Shown here: piece by piece, positions 45,342 to 54,059 of the stretch
Position numbering within the stretch: position 1 is the first letter of the stretch
Layout: each line of letters begins with the position of its first letter
NCBI RefSeq assembly: GCF_020567705.1
Contig: NZ_JAJDJU010000004.1
Coordinates: 106,750-170,749 of the forward strand
Length of the DNA: 64,000 nt
Reading direction: 5' to 3'
Source: Acidocella sp. KAb 2-4
Lineage (GTDB): Bacteria; Pseudomonadota; Alphaproteobacteria; Acetobacterales; Acetobacteraceae
The notes under the pieces: generated by a model
The model's database searches: none
Seen by the model: the letters and a program-made list of their open reading frames with translations, nothing else
Told to the model about the DNA's origin: nothing
Position numbers and translations under genes: made by a program

Positions 45342-46109
45342 TTAACCGTTCATGGTCAGGCCGCCGGAGACGCTCAGCACCTGGCCGGTGATGAAGGCCG
45401 CCTCATCGGAGCCAAAAAAGACGATGGCCTTGGCGAGATCATCCGGCTGGCCCAGGCGGCCGAGCGGAATGGCGCGGGTGAAGGCCTCGATCAGTTTCTC
45501 CGGGTTGGCCGCACCCTCGGCCACGCCGGCCAGCAGCGCGGTGTCAGTGGGGCCCGGGCAAACCACGTTCAGCGTGATGCCATAGCGGGCATGCTCGCGC
45601 GCCAGCGCCTTGGTCAGCGCCACCAGCCCGCCCTTGCAGGCGGCATACACAGCCTCGCCCGAGGAGCCGACGCGCGCGGCGTCGGAGGCGATGTTGACGA
45701 TACGCCCATATCTGCGCGCCGACATGCCCGGCAACACTGCATGATGCATGTGCAGCGCCCCGGTCAGGTTGATGGCGATCAGCTTCTCCCACTCGGCGGG
45801 AATAGTCTGGGTGAAAGGCTTGAACACATCCCAGCCCGCATTGTTCACCAGCACGCCGACCGGCCCGAACTGCGCCTCCGCCGCAGCCACGCCGGCGTCC
45901 ACGGCGGCGCGATCGGTGATATCGGCGCTGAACGCGGCGGCAGTGCCCCCGGCCGCGGCGATCTCAGCCGCCACCTTCTGCGCAGCCTCCAGATTCATGT
46001 CGAACACCGCCACCTTGGCGCCGCGCGCCGCAAACAGCTTGCAGGTGGCGCCGCCAATGCCGCCGCCGCCCCCCGTCACGATGACGGTCTTGTCCGCAAA
46101 ATTCGTCAT
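45342..46109 (-). CDS. badH: 2-Hydroxycyclohexanecarboxyl-CoA dehydrogenase
   Basis: A 255-residue SDR. NAD motif TGGGGGIGGATC, NNAGWDVFKPF, catalytic Tyr/Lys in YAACKGGLVALTK, and the C-terminal SVSGGLTMNG all match BadH of R. palustris. It oxidises the 2-hydroxy group before ring opening by BadI. First gene of the eight-gene operon; the ATG follows GGAGGAAGC. The perfect palindrome at 46132-46149 starts 23 bases upstream. Confidence 0.95.
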   Translation of the reverse strand: MTNFADKTVIVTGGGGGIGGATCKLFAARGAKVAVFDMNLEAAQKVAAEIAAAGGTAAAFSADITDRAAVDAGVAAAEAQFGPVGVLVNNAGWDVFKPFTQTIPAEWEKLIAINLTGALHMHHAVLPGMSARRYGRIVNIASDAARVGSSGEAVYAACKGGLVALTKALAREHARYGITLNVVCPGPTDTALLAGVAEGAANPEKLIEAFTRAIPLGRLGQPDDLAKAIVFFGSDEAAFITGQVLSVSGGLTMNG

Positions 46110-46131
46110 GCTTCCTCCGCTGGCGCAAAAT

Positions 46132-46149
46132 ACGACAATGTATTGTCGT
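46132..46149. promoter_or_regulatory. BadR-type operator palindrome in front of badH
   Basis: ACGACAAT-GT-ATTGTCGT is a perfect 8-bp-arm palindrome, the size expected for a MarR dimer. It lies between divergent badH and badR-like genes, close to the badH start, where bound repressor would block transcription. Confidence 0.72.
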
Positions 46150-46193
46150 TTATTTAGCCGGCACACGGAGGGCGCGCAAGTAAAATTTGGTAA

Positions 46194-46203
46194 ATGTATT
46201 GTC
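46194..46203. promoter_or_regulatory. Second half-site of the BadR-type operator
   Basis: ATGTATTGTC repeats exactly ten bases of the palindrome 56 bases away. Its other arm is degenerate. It could be a weaker second site for autoregulation of the MarR gene. Confidence 0.5.
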
Positions 46204-46338
46204 TTATTTCGTCACATGCCAACGCTGCGGCGCCGCACCACCGCCTTGCCCCGCCCCCGCGCGACTGGGCCACAGATCAGGCTTTGCTTGGCGCAGAATC
46301 TCAGCCATGTATAGCAAAGTCTGTATTCACGGGGTCCC

Positions 46339-46845
46339 ATGCCGTCTTTGCCCGATGCCCAGGCCGCCGTGGCGCGGCTGGAAATGGCCAACCGGATTTT
46401 CTTCCGGCTCTATCAATGCGCCAATATGTTGCACAAAACCGGCACACGCGCGGTCGCCGATGAGGGACTGACGACGCAGCAATGGGCGGTGATGGGCGCG
46501 CTCTCTCGCCCCTCGGCGGCGGCGGGCATGGCGGTGAACGAGCTGGCCCGCTACCTCATGGTCAGCCGCCAAAATCTCGCGGGCGTGCTCAAGCGCATGG
46601 AAGCCGCCGGGCATATCCACGTAGTGCCCGACGCGCGCGACCGCCGCTCACGCATCGTGCAGATGACCGAGGCCGGGCGCGAAGTCTGGGTCAACAGCGC
46701 GCAGCCAAAAATCGCGGCGTATTACGCGCAGGCGCTGCACGAGTTCTCCCTATCCGATATGACCCATGCGCTGCACTATCTGATGAAGCTGCTCAACAAC
46801 ATGCAGCAGATCGACGCGCAGAGCGGTGGCGACGGCGAGGAATAA
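46339..46845 (+). CDS. badR: MarR-family regulator, BadR-like
   Basis: A 168-residue MarR protein with a winged HTH: GLTTQQWAVMGALSRP, MAVNELARYLMVSRQNLAGVLKRMEAAGHI and the wing VPDARDRRSRIVQMTEAGRE. BadR in R. palustris controls bad/ali genes in response to alicyclic CoA thioesters; divergence from badH and the palindromic operator support the same job here. It ends seven bases before the stop of the convergent glcF. Confidence 0.87.
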   Translation: MPSLPDAQAAVARLEMANRIFFRLYQCANMLHKTGTRAVADEGLTTQQWAVMGALSRPSAAAGMAVNELARYLMVSRQNLAGVLKRMEAAGHIHVVPDARDRRSRIVQMTEAGREVWVNSAQPKIAAYYAQALHEFSLSDMTHALHYLMKLLNNMQQIDAQSGGDGEE

Positions 46846-46852
46846 CGCGCAC

Positions 46853-48115
46853 TCACCCCAAGGCGGCGGGTTTCGGCCCGCCCGTGGCCCAATCGAGCAA
46901 CTCCACCGTATGCACCACCGGCAGCCCGGTGCCGGCGGCGATCTGCACGATACAGCCGATATTCCCCGCGGCGATGATCTCGGGCGATGTGGCCTCGATA
47001 TTCGCCACCTTGCGCGCACGCAGCTGCGTGGCGATTTCGGGCTGCAGGATGTTATAAGTGCCCGCCGAGCCGCAGCAGAGATGCGCTTCGGGGATCTCCA
47101 GCACCGTGAACCCCGCCGCGCGCAACAGCGCCTTGGGTGGTTCGCGGAGCTTCTGCCCGTGTTGCAGCGAGCAGGCCGGATGATACGCCACACGCCCGCC
47201 CGGCGGGTCGGCCGGGGTCTGCAACCCAATCTCGGTCATCAGCTCCGTAATGTCGCGGGTAATCGCGGAGATTTTCGCGGCGGTCGCCGCCAGCTCGGCG
47301 TCGTGGCGAAGCATGAAGCCGTAATCCTTCACCGTGGTGCCGCAGCCCGAGGCGTTGATGACGATGGCCTCCACCTCCCCCGCCTCGACCGCCGCCCGCC
47401 AGGCCCGCACATTCGCCCTGGCTTCGGCGTGGTCATCCTCGCCCATATGCTGGCGCAGCGCGCCGCAGCAGCCCGTGCCCGGCAAAACCACCACCTCGCA
47501 GCCATGGCGGGCGAGCAGCCGGGCCGTGGCTTCGTTGATATGCGGGGCCAGCACTTTTTGCGTGCAGCCCGGCAGCAGCGCCACACGGCGCGTAGCTCTC
47601 TGTGGTCTGGGCCATTCCCGCGCCTTGGGCAGCGTTTTCGGCGCCAGCGCCAACATGGCGCGTATCTGCCGCGGCAGCAGCGGCGCGAATGGCCGCCCCA
47701 GCCGCGCCAATACCAGCGCCCGCCTGAACAGCACCGGGTCGGGCAGCAGTTTTTTCAGCACCGCGCGCAGCAGGCGCTCCCGCAGCGGGCGCCGGAACCG
47801 ATGCTCGATATGCGCGCGGGCATGGTCGATGAGGTGCATATAATCCACCCCCGACGGGCAGGTGGTCATGCAGCTCAGGCAGGAGAGGCAGCGATCGACA
47901 TGCTTCACCAGCTCCGGCGTCACCGGGCGGTCATTCTCCAGCATGTCCTTGATCAGGTAGATGCGCCCGCGCGGGCTGTCCAACTCGTCGCCCAGCAGCA
48001 CATAGGTCGGACAGGTGGCGGTGCAGAAGCCGCAATGCACGCATTTGCGCAGAATGCCCTCGGCGGCGGCGAGAGCGGGATCGGCCAGCTGAGCCGGGGA
48101 GAAGAATGTCTGCAT
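46853..48115 (-). CDS. glcF: Glycolate oxidase iron-sulfur subunit
   Basis: A 420-residue protein with two 4Fe-4S motifs in the N-terminal third, CVHCGFCTATCPTY (C-x2-C-x2-C-x3-C with one extra residue pattern) and CLSCLSCMTTCPSGVDY, followed by two CCG-type domains (GTGCCGAL and HLCCGSAGTY). It passes electrons from the flavin subunits of glycolate oxidase to the membrane. Last gene of glcDEF. Confidence 0.93.
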   Translation of the reverse strand: MQTFFSPAQLADPALAAAEGILRKCVHCGFCTATCPTYVLLGDELDSPRGRIYLIKDMLENDRPVTPELVKHVDRCLSCLSCMTTCPSGVDYMHLIDHARAHIEHRFRRPLRERLLRAVLKKLLPDPVLFRRALVLARLGRPFAPLLPRQIRAMLALAPKTLPKAREWPRPQRATRRVALLPGCTQKVLAPHINEATARLLARHGCEVVVLPGTGCCGALRQHMGEDDHAEARANVRAWRAAVEAGEVEAIVINASGCGTTVKDYGFMLRHDAELAATAAKISAITRDITELMTEIGLQTPADPPGGRVAYHPACSLQHGQKLREPPKALLRAAGFTVLEIPEAHLCCGSAGTYNILQPEIATQLRARKVANIEATSPEIIAAGNIGCIVQIAAGTGLPVVHTVELLDWATGGPKPAALG

Positions 48116-48119
48116 CGGC

Positions 48120-49253
48120 CTAAAACTCCCGGTACATCCGGCGCGGGTTGAGAATGCCGAGCGGGTCGAAACCCTGCTTCACCCGGCGCGTGAGGGCGGC
48201 GAGCGGCGGGGGCAGCGGCTCAAACACATCGGCGCTGGCCCGCACATCCTCGGGCGCGGCAAACAGCGTGGCATGGCCGCCCCGCAGGCAAGTGCGTACC
48301 GCCCCGCCGTTGGCACGCGGCAGGCCAAGCCAGAGCAACCCCCCTCCCCAGTCGAGAAACGCGGCGCCCTCGGGGAAATGCGCGTGCAGCGCCGCCAGCA
48401 CGGCCGGGGCGGCGGCGGGTTCGGGGTTGAGGCGCCAGATTTCGGCATGGGCGCCGAGCACTGGCAGCACCGCGCCGATATCGTGCCACAGCGCCGCGCT
48501 GGCGGCTTCGTCCAGCCGTTCTCCGCCCAGCGCGGCGGCGCGATGCGCCACCGAGGGCGCCGGGCCTTCCAACCGCAGCGCCACCACGCCCCGCGCCGGT
48601 AGATAGGCCGCGCCGCTGACCTCATGCGGCGTGTTCAGCGCCGCGCTCATGCGCGCCACGGCCGCGCGGGCATCCGCCACCGGCCAGAGCAGAGTCAGCT
48701 CGGTTTCCGGGCGGGGCAGCACCTTCACGCTCACCTCGGTCAGCACCGAAAGCGTGCCAAAGGCGCCCGCCTGCAGCTTCGCCATGTCGTAGCCAGTGAC
48801 GTTCTTCACCACCCTGGCCCCCGCCTTCCAGATCTGACCCAGCCCGTTCACCGCCGCGAAGCCGAGCAGATGGTCGCGTGCCGCCCCCGCCTTCAGCCGC
48901 CTGGGGCCGGACTGGTTGACCGCCAGCACCCCGCCCAGCGTTGGCGCGCCGGTGCCGCCCAGCAGCGCCGTCCAATCCGGCGGCTCGAAGGCCAGCATCT
49001 GCCGCTGCCCCGCCAGCAGCGCCGCGATCTCGGCCAGCGGCGTGGCGGCGCGGGCGGTGAGCACCAGCTCCGCCGGATCGTAATCGATAACCCCGCTCAG
49101 GCGGCTGATGTCGAGTCGCCGCGCGACCGGGGCAAACCGCCCGAGGCCGCGCTTGGAGCCACCGGCGACGATCTCCAATGGCGCGCCTTCCGCCGCCGCG
49201 CGGCTGACGATCTCGGCAAGTTCGGCGGCATCCGCCGGGGTGACGCTGCTCAT
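48120..49253 (-). CDS. glcE: Glycolate oxidase FAD-binding subunit GlcE
   Basis: A 377-residue FAD-linked subunit resembling the N-terminal PCMH-type flavin domain: EIVAGGSKRGLGR, LLGGTGAPTLGGVLAVNQSGPRR and VKNVTGYDMAKLQAGAFGTL are typical of GlcE. The ATG at 49253 lies two bases after the glcD stop; a TTG six bases upstream in frame is less likely. It ends four bases before glcF. Confidence 0.93.
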   Translation of the reverse strand: MSSVTPADAAELAEIVSRAAAEGAPLEIVAGGSKRGLGRFAPVARRLDISRLSGVIDYDPAELVLTARAATPLAEIAALLAGQRQMLAFEPPDWTALLGGTGAPTLGGVLAVNQSGPRRLKAGAARDHLLGFAAVNGLGQIWKAGARVVKNVTGYDMAKLQAGAFGTLSVLTEVSVKVLPRPETELTLLWPVADARAAVARMSAALNTPHEVSGAAYLPARGVVALRLEGPAPSVAHRAAALGGERLDEAASAALWHDIGAVLPVLGAHAEIWRLNPEPAAAPAVLAALHAHFPEGAAFLDWGGGLLWLGLPRANGGAVRTCLRGGHATLFAAPEDVRASADVFEPLPPPLAALTRRVKQGFDPLGILNPRRMYREF

Positions 49254-49255
49254 GC

Positions 49256-50746
49256 TCAAAACCGCTCGATCTCAGGGAAGCGCAGCGCGTCGCCATGCAC
49301 ATGCGTCCGGTTCAACTCCGCACAGCGGCACAGCATGGGGAAGACCTTGCCGGGGTTGAGCAGCCCGGCATCGTCGAAGGCGCATTTCAGGCGCTGCTGC
49401 TGGTCCATATCGGCCTGGGTGAACATCTCCGGCATCAGGTCGCGCTTCTCGATGCCCACGCCATGCTCGCCGGTCAGCACCCCGCCCATCTGCACGCACA
49501 GACGCAAGATGGCCGCGCCGAAATCCTCGGCCGCCTGGAGTTGACCGGGAATATTGGCGTCGTACATGATGAGCGGGTGCAGATTGCCGTCTCCAGCGTG
49601 GAAGACATTGGCAACCCTGAGGCCAAATTCATTCTCCATCGTCTTCATCCGGTTGAGCACCTCACCAATGCGCTTACGCGGGATGGTGCCGTCCATGCAC
49701 AGATAATCCGGCGAGAGCCGCCCCACGGCGGGGAACGCCGCCTTGCGCCCGGCCCAAAACAGCAGCCGCTCCTCCTCGCTGGCGCTGGTGCGCACACTGA
49801 CCGCCCCATGCGCGCGGGCGATGCGCTCGACCGCCGCCGCGAGATGATCCACCTCGGCCTCGTTGCCGTCGAGTTCGACGATCAGCAGCGCCTCCACATC
49901 CAGCGGATACCCCGCCTGCACAAACGCCTCGGCGGCGGCGATGGCGGGCTTGTCCATGATCTCCATGCCGCCGGGAATGATGCCCGCCGCGATCACCGCC
50001 GCCACGCAGTCGCCGGCGGCCTCCACGCTGGGAAAGCCGATCATCACCGCGCGGGCGATGGGCGGGATCGGCAGCAGCCGGACGGTCACCTCCGTCACCA
50101 CGCCCAGCATCCCCTCGGACCCGACCACCACGCCGAGCAGGTCGTAGCCCGGCCCGTCATAATGCTTGCCGCCGAGGCGGATGATCTCGCCTTCCAGCGT
50201 GACGATCTCCACGCCCAGCACGTTGTTGGTGGTCAGCCCATATTTCAGGCAATGCACGCCGCCGGAATTTTCCGCCACATTGCCGCCGATGGTGCAGGCA
50301 ATCTGCGAGGACGGGTCGGGCGCGTAATATAGCCCGAGATGCTTCACCGCCTGGGAGATGCCAAGGTTGGTCACGCCCGGCTGCACCACGGCGCAGCGAT
50401 TGGCCTCGTCGATCTCGACGACGCGGTTGAACTTGCCCATGGCCAGCAACACGCCATCGGCCAGCGGCAGCGCCCCGCCCGAGAGCGAGGTGCCCGCCCC
50501 GCGCGGCACCACCTTGATATTGTTCTCGTGGCAATAGCTGAGCACCGCGGCCACCTGCGCCGTGGTGCTGGGCAGCACCGCCACCATCGGCATCTGGCGA
50601 TAGGCGGTGAGCGCGTCGCACTCATAAGCGCGCAGGCCGGTCTCGCTGTCCACCACTCCCTCGCCGGGCACAATGCGCCGCAGCGCGGAGACAATCTCGG
50701 CCCGGCGGGCCAGCGCCGTGGCATCGGGTTCGGGCATCAGGATCAT
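49256..50746 (-). CDS. glcD: Glycolate oxidase catalytic subunit GlcD
   Basis: A 496-residue FAD oxidase. PCMH fold: VVPRGAGTSLSGGALPLADG, CTIGGNVAENSGGVHCLKYG and GSEGMLGVVTEVTVRLLP; the C-terminal part has VFHAGDGNLHPLIMYD and GGVLTGEHGVGIEKRDLM. With GlcE and GlcF it oxidises glycolate to glyoxylate. No glcC-type regulator or malate synthase lies next to it. The 271-base gap upstream carries its promoter and that of the divergent hydrolase. Confidence 0.95.
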   Translation of the reverse strand: MILMPEPDATALARRAEIVSALRRIVPGEGVVDSETGLRAYECDALTAYRQMPMVAVLPSTTAQVAAVLSYCHENNIKVVPRGAGTSLSGGALPLADGVLLAMGKFNRVVEIDEANRCAVVQPGVTNLGISQAVKHLGLYYAPDPSSQIACTIGGNVAENSGGVHCLKYGLTTNNVLGVEIVTLEGEIIRLGGKHYDGPGYDLLGVVVGSEGMLGVVTEVTVRLLPIPPIARAVMIGFPSVEAAGDCVAAVIAAGIIPGGMEIMDKPAIAAAEAFVQAGYPLDVEALLIVELDGNEAEVDHLAAAVERIARAHGAVSVRTSASEEERLLFWAGRKAAFPAVGRLSPDYLCMDGTIPRKRIGEVLNRMKTMENEFGLRVANVFHAGDGNLHPLIMYDANIPGQLQAAEDFGAAILRLCVQMGGVLTGEHGVGIEKRDLMPEMFTQADMDQQQRLKCAFDDAGLLNPGKVFPMLCRCAELNRTHVHGDALRFPEIERF

Positions 50747-51017
50747 GCGGCACCTCGGGGCGGCTTCGGTAACGCGAGAATAGCAGGCTTGGCCGATGCC
50801 GCCAGACGGGGCCGTCTGCCCATATCAGGATAACGGGCAAGGCCCCGGAGCACAGCTTCCTGTGCGGCGGATTGCTGGACGGCTCCTTTTTCAACGGTGA
50901 ACTGGCAGCTTTGGCAAACAAAATAAAAAATCGTTAATTTGACCTACGCCTTTTGGCCGATACCAGCTTATTCTACCGGTATCTTTTGTCGCCGGCGGGG
51001 CTTTTCTGGGAGCAAAT

Positions 51018-51863
51018 ATGAAAATCATCCGGTCGCTTGCCGCGGCGATGGCTGCGGCTATCTGCTTGTGTACTGTTTTTGTTGGAGTTGCCCGGGCTCA
51101 GGAGCAGGTCGGATTCCCCGCCTCAGATCCGTTCACCGCCCGCCAGATCACCCTCACCGGCGTATTGAACAAGCCGCTCGGCAATGGCCCCTTTCCCGCC
51201 GTGGTGCTGATGCATGGATGCGGCGGCTGGCAGCCCGCCGTGCGGTATTCGCTGGACCTGCTCTCTGAATATCTGAGCGAGCATGGCTATGTCGTGCTCA
51301 GCGTCGATAGCTTCGGCCCCCGCAATCTCTCGGGCGACGACATGTGCGCCAGCAACGCGCGGTTACGCCAAGCCCTTATCTATCGCGCCCATGATGCCTT
51401 CGATGCGATGAAGTTTCTGCGCTCACAGCCTTTCGTCGAGCCGAAGGATATATTTTTGATGGGCCAGAGCAATGGCGGCAGCGTGGCGATGGAGGCCGCC
51501 GCCGCCGATGATTTGAAGACGTTTGACGCCCCCGGCACGTTTCGCGGTGTTGTCGCCTATTACCCCTGGTGCGGCGTCTTCCCGGAGCAGCGCGAAGTCG
51601 CGCTCGCCTCACCTCTGCTGATCTTCAACGGCGGCGCCGATAATTGGGTTTCGGCCAGCCAATGTACAAAAATCCAAGCCTCCGGTGAGAATGTGTCGGA
51701 AATCACCTACCCCGATGCGGTGCATTCATTCGACATCGACATCCCCAAACAACTCTACCAGGGCCACTGGGTCGGCTACGATCCGCAAGCGGCCCAGGAT
51801 AGCGAGACAAGAATGCTTGCCTTCTTCAACGCCAAACTTACACCTGACATCCGCCAAGACTGA
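51018..51863 (+). CDS. Secreted dienelactone-hydrolase-family protein
   Basis: A 281-residue alpha/beta hydrolase with a classical signal peptide (basic start, hydrophobic core, cleavage after about residue 30 at ARAQ). The oxyanion region is VVLMHGCGGW, the nucleophile Ser is in FLMGQSNGGSV (G-x-S-x-G), the acid likely in NGGADNW and the His in DAVHSFD. Real dienelactone hydrolases use cysteine; serine makes this a general esterase or peptidase-like member. Periplasmic; substrate unknown. Confidence 0.83.
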   Translation: MKIIRSLAAAMAAAICLCTVFVGVARAQEQVGFPASDPFTARQITLTGVLNKPLGNGPFPAVVLMHGCGGWQPAVRYSLDLLSEYLSEHGYVVLSVDSFGPRNLSGDDMCASNARLRQALIYRAHDAFDAMKFLRSQPFVEPKDIFLMGQSNGGSVAMEAAAADDLKTFDAPGTFRGVVAYYPWCGVFPEQREVALASPLLIFNGGADNWVSASQCTKIQASGENVSEITYPDAVHSFDIDIPKQLYQGHWVGYDPQAAQDSETRMLAFFNAKLTPDIRQD

Positions 51864-51869
51864 ACGGCA

Positions 51870-54059
51870 CTAGAATGGCAAGCCGGGTTGGAAGGATAGT
51901 TGCGTATAGGTGACGCTACCATCCTCGAAGACCGCCTCAATCTTTACCGGACCGCGCAGGCGCTGGAAGCTACAGTTTATCTTCATGGGCAGCGACGATG
52001 CAGGCTTGAGTGGAACGGTCTCCACCGTCAACATGTCACGATCGGTAGCCGGCGCTTCCACGCAAAGGCACCGCATCTCTGGCACTGGCAGCCGCCGATA
52101 AGGCCAAAGTGAAAGCGTGAGGGAATCCGCGGCACACGCCCATGCAAGCGCCGGTTCATACCACTCCATGCCGGTCTTGGCGGCATAAGGAATGGATGGC
52201 ACCGCTAGTGTGAGCAATCTCAGCAGCGGCGCGCTCAGGCTGTGAACTTCACGGATACGCCACGCATCAGGATCGAGGTGCAGAACCAAATCATCCCCTG
52301 CTGCCGAGGTGAGGACATGCTGCCCGGCGGCATCGAGACGAGTTGTGATATTCTCAATCCTGGCGCGGCCACGCGGCTGACGAAACCGCGCCGGCACCTT
52401 GCCGACAACCTCGGCTCCCCACACGCCGCTCCCCGGCGCCAAACTCGTCAATACGCCATGGGTGGGTGCGTTTGCCCAAGCTGCGGCGATCACGATCCCT
52501 TCGGGCGGGATACCGGATTCGCGCCAGAGTAGCCCCGCACCTGGCTGGGCGGGGCGGGTCTGATAATTGGCGATCCGGAATGGGATCGTCGGCGCCCCGA
52601 TGAAAGATGATTCCTGAACTTGCAGATGCAGATGGGGAACAGGTGAACGACCCGAATTACCCACCTTGCCGAGATAAGCGCCAAGTTCCACACGCGCGCC
52701 GGCCGTGACCGCGATACTCGACTGCTTAAGATGCGCGAGGAGCGCCCAGCCCCCCTGGTCCATGCGCAGCAGCACGTAATTACCCCAATTCTCCGCGTAG
52801 TTGCATACGCCAACCTGATTATCCGCGACGTCGGCGCGCACGCGCTCCACCACACCTGACGCCGGTGCGATGACCGGCGCTTCCCAGATCGGTTCGCCAT
52901 CCGGGCGCTGGAAGTCGAGCGCATGGCACCACGCGCCGGAATGGCTCAGCCTTCCGTCAAAGCCCTGGGAGATCTTGACGTCACCCGCCATGGGCACAAC
53001 AAGCAGAGGCTCGCGGCTACCGAAGCGGCGGGCTTGGTCCACCACATATACCCAAGCCTGCTCAGGAGGCAGGTCGTTACGTTCATTGCGCCTCACGAGC
53101 GCCTTTCCCTCGGTCAGGGTGAACGCCAACAGGCAAATCCAGACGACGCCAATCGCCGATAGCGGTAAAAACGCCCAAGCTGGCTGCACATGCTGCACCA
53201 GCGCCGCAATCACGGCCGCCCCGGCACCGCCGACCGCCGCCAACATCAAACTCCGCCAGCCGGGCAGAAAATATGCCGCCCCCAGCGCCATACCCGCGAT
53301 AAAGAAATTATACGAGGCGGGCTGCCAGTAAAATGGCACGGAAAGGCCCTGCAGTTCGATCGAGGTGAGCGCCCCGGCCAGCCAGCCGACAAGGCCGCCC
53401 AGAAAAATGGCACGCGACCACAGCAGCAGCGCGAAACAGACGAGAAGGCCAACCTGCAATGTTGGTGAAAATACCAACGAACCAAGAGAACGTATAAAAA
53501 TCTGCATTCCCGCCCAGGCATTGACCGGAACGGGCCAGACGAGAAGCTGGCTTGACGCATTCGCCACCCAAACCGGGAAAAGCGTGAAGAGTGTGCCTGC
53601 GACGATGCTGAAGCCAAGCACCATCGGCGGCAGGATCATGCCGGCAAGGCCACGCATCAAGGCCGCGCTAATCACGGCCGCCGAACTCGCTGCCAATGTC
53701 GTCAAGGCGATATCGGTTTCGGTTGACACGTAAGAGCCGTAGGTGAGCCATGACACCGCGATGGCGGCCAAAATCGCATTGGCCCGAACGCCACCGCCTA
53801 TTCCCGGCTTGTCCTGCACGCCGATGACGCGGCCGATGAAATCCCCAACCCAAAGCCCGAACAGACCAAAGATCAGCCCGCGGAGATGCCCGACCGCAAC
53901 TGCCGCCCACAGCAAGAGGCCGAGCTTCGCGTCTCCGATCAAGAAGGCCGACGCCAGCGCGCTGCCCACGCGAAGCATCAGAAGATCACCGGCGCGACGC
54001 ACCTGGCGGGAAGAGCGCGGCTCTCCCGCCTGGGCCGCAAGATTCGTTTGCTCCAGCAT
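51870..54059 (-). CDS. Urea-transporter/M23 metallopeptidase fusion
   Basis: A 729-residue membrane protein. Residues about 30-330 form two repeats of hydrophobic helices like the UT urea channel family (the GVRANAILAAIAVSWLTYG and TLQVGLLVCFALLLWSR segments). A soluble domain follows from about 370 to 510 with M23 (LytM) features: the metal site SHSGAWCHALDFQ and the HLHLQV motif, plus APVIAPASGVV. A C-terminal domain of about 200 residues is not recognised. The first M23 metal ligands seem altered (H-x-G-x-W-x-H-A-x-D), so activity is uncertain. Its ATG shares a base with the decarboxylase stop (TAATG). Confidence 0.78.
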   Translation of the reverse strand: MLEQTNLAAQAGEPRSSRQVRRAGDLLMLRVGSALASAFLIGDAKLGLLLWAAVAVGHLRGLIFGLFGLWVGDFIGRVIGVQDKPGIGGGVRANAILAAIAVSWLTYGSYVSTETDIALTTLAASSAAVISAALMRGLAGMILPPMVLGFSIVAGTLFTLFPVWVANASSQLLVWPVPVNAWAGMQIFIRSLGSLVFSPTLQVGLLVCFALLLWSRAIFLGGLVGWLAGALTSIELQGLSVPFYWQPASYNFFIAGMALGAAYFLPGWRSLMLAAVGGAGAAVIAALVQHVQPAWAFLPLSAIGVVWICLLAFTLTEGKALVRRNERNDLPPEQAWVYVVDQARRFGSREPLLVVPMAGDVKISQGFDGRLSHSGAWCHALDFQRPDGEPIWEAPVIAPASGVVERVRADVADNQVGVCNYAENWGNYVLLRMDQGGWALLAHLKQSSIAVTAGARVELGAYLGKVGNSGRSPVPHLHLQVQESSFIGAPTIPFRIANYQTRPAQPGAGLLWRESGIPPEGIVIAAAWANAPTHGVLTSLAPGSGVWGAEVVGKVPARFRQPRGRARIENITTRLDAAGQHVLTSAAGDDLVLHLDPDAWRIREVHSLSAPLLRLLTLAVPSIPYAAKTGMEWYEPALAWACAADSLTLSLWPYRRLPVPEMRCLCVEAPATDRDMLTVETVPLKPASSLPMKINCSFQRLRGPVKIEAVFEDGSVTYTQLSFQPGLPF

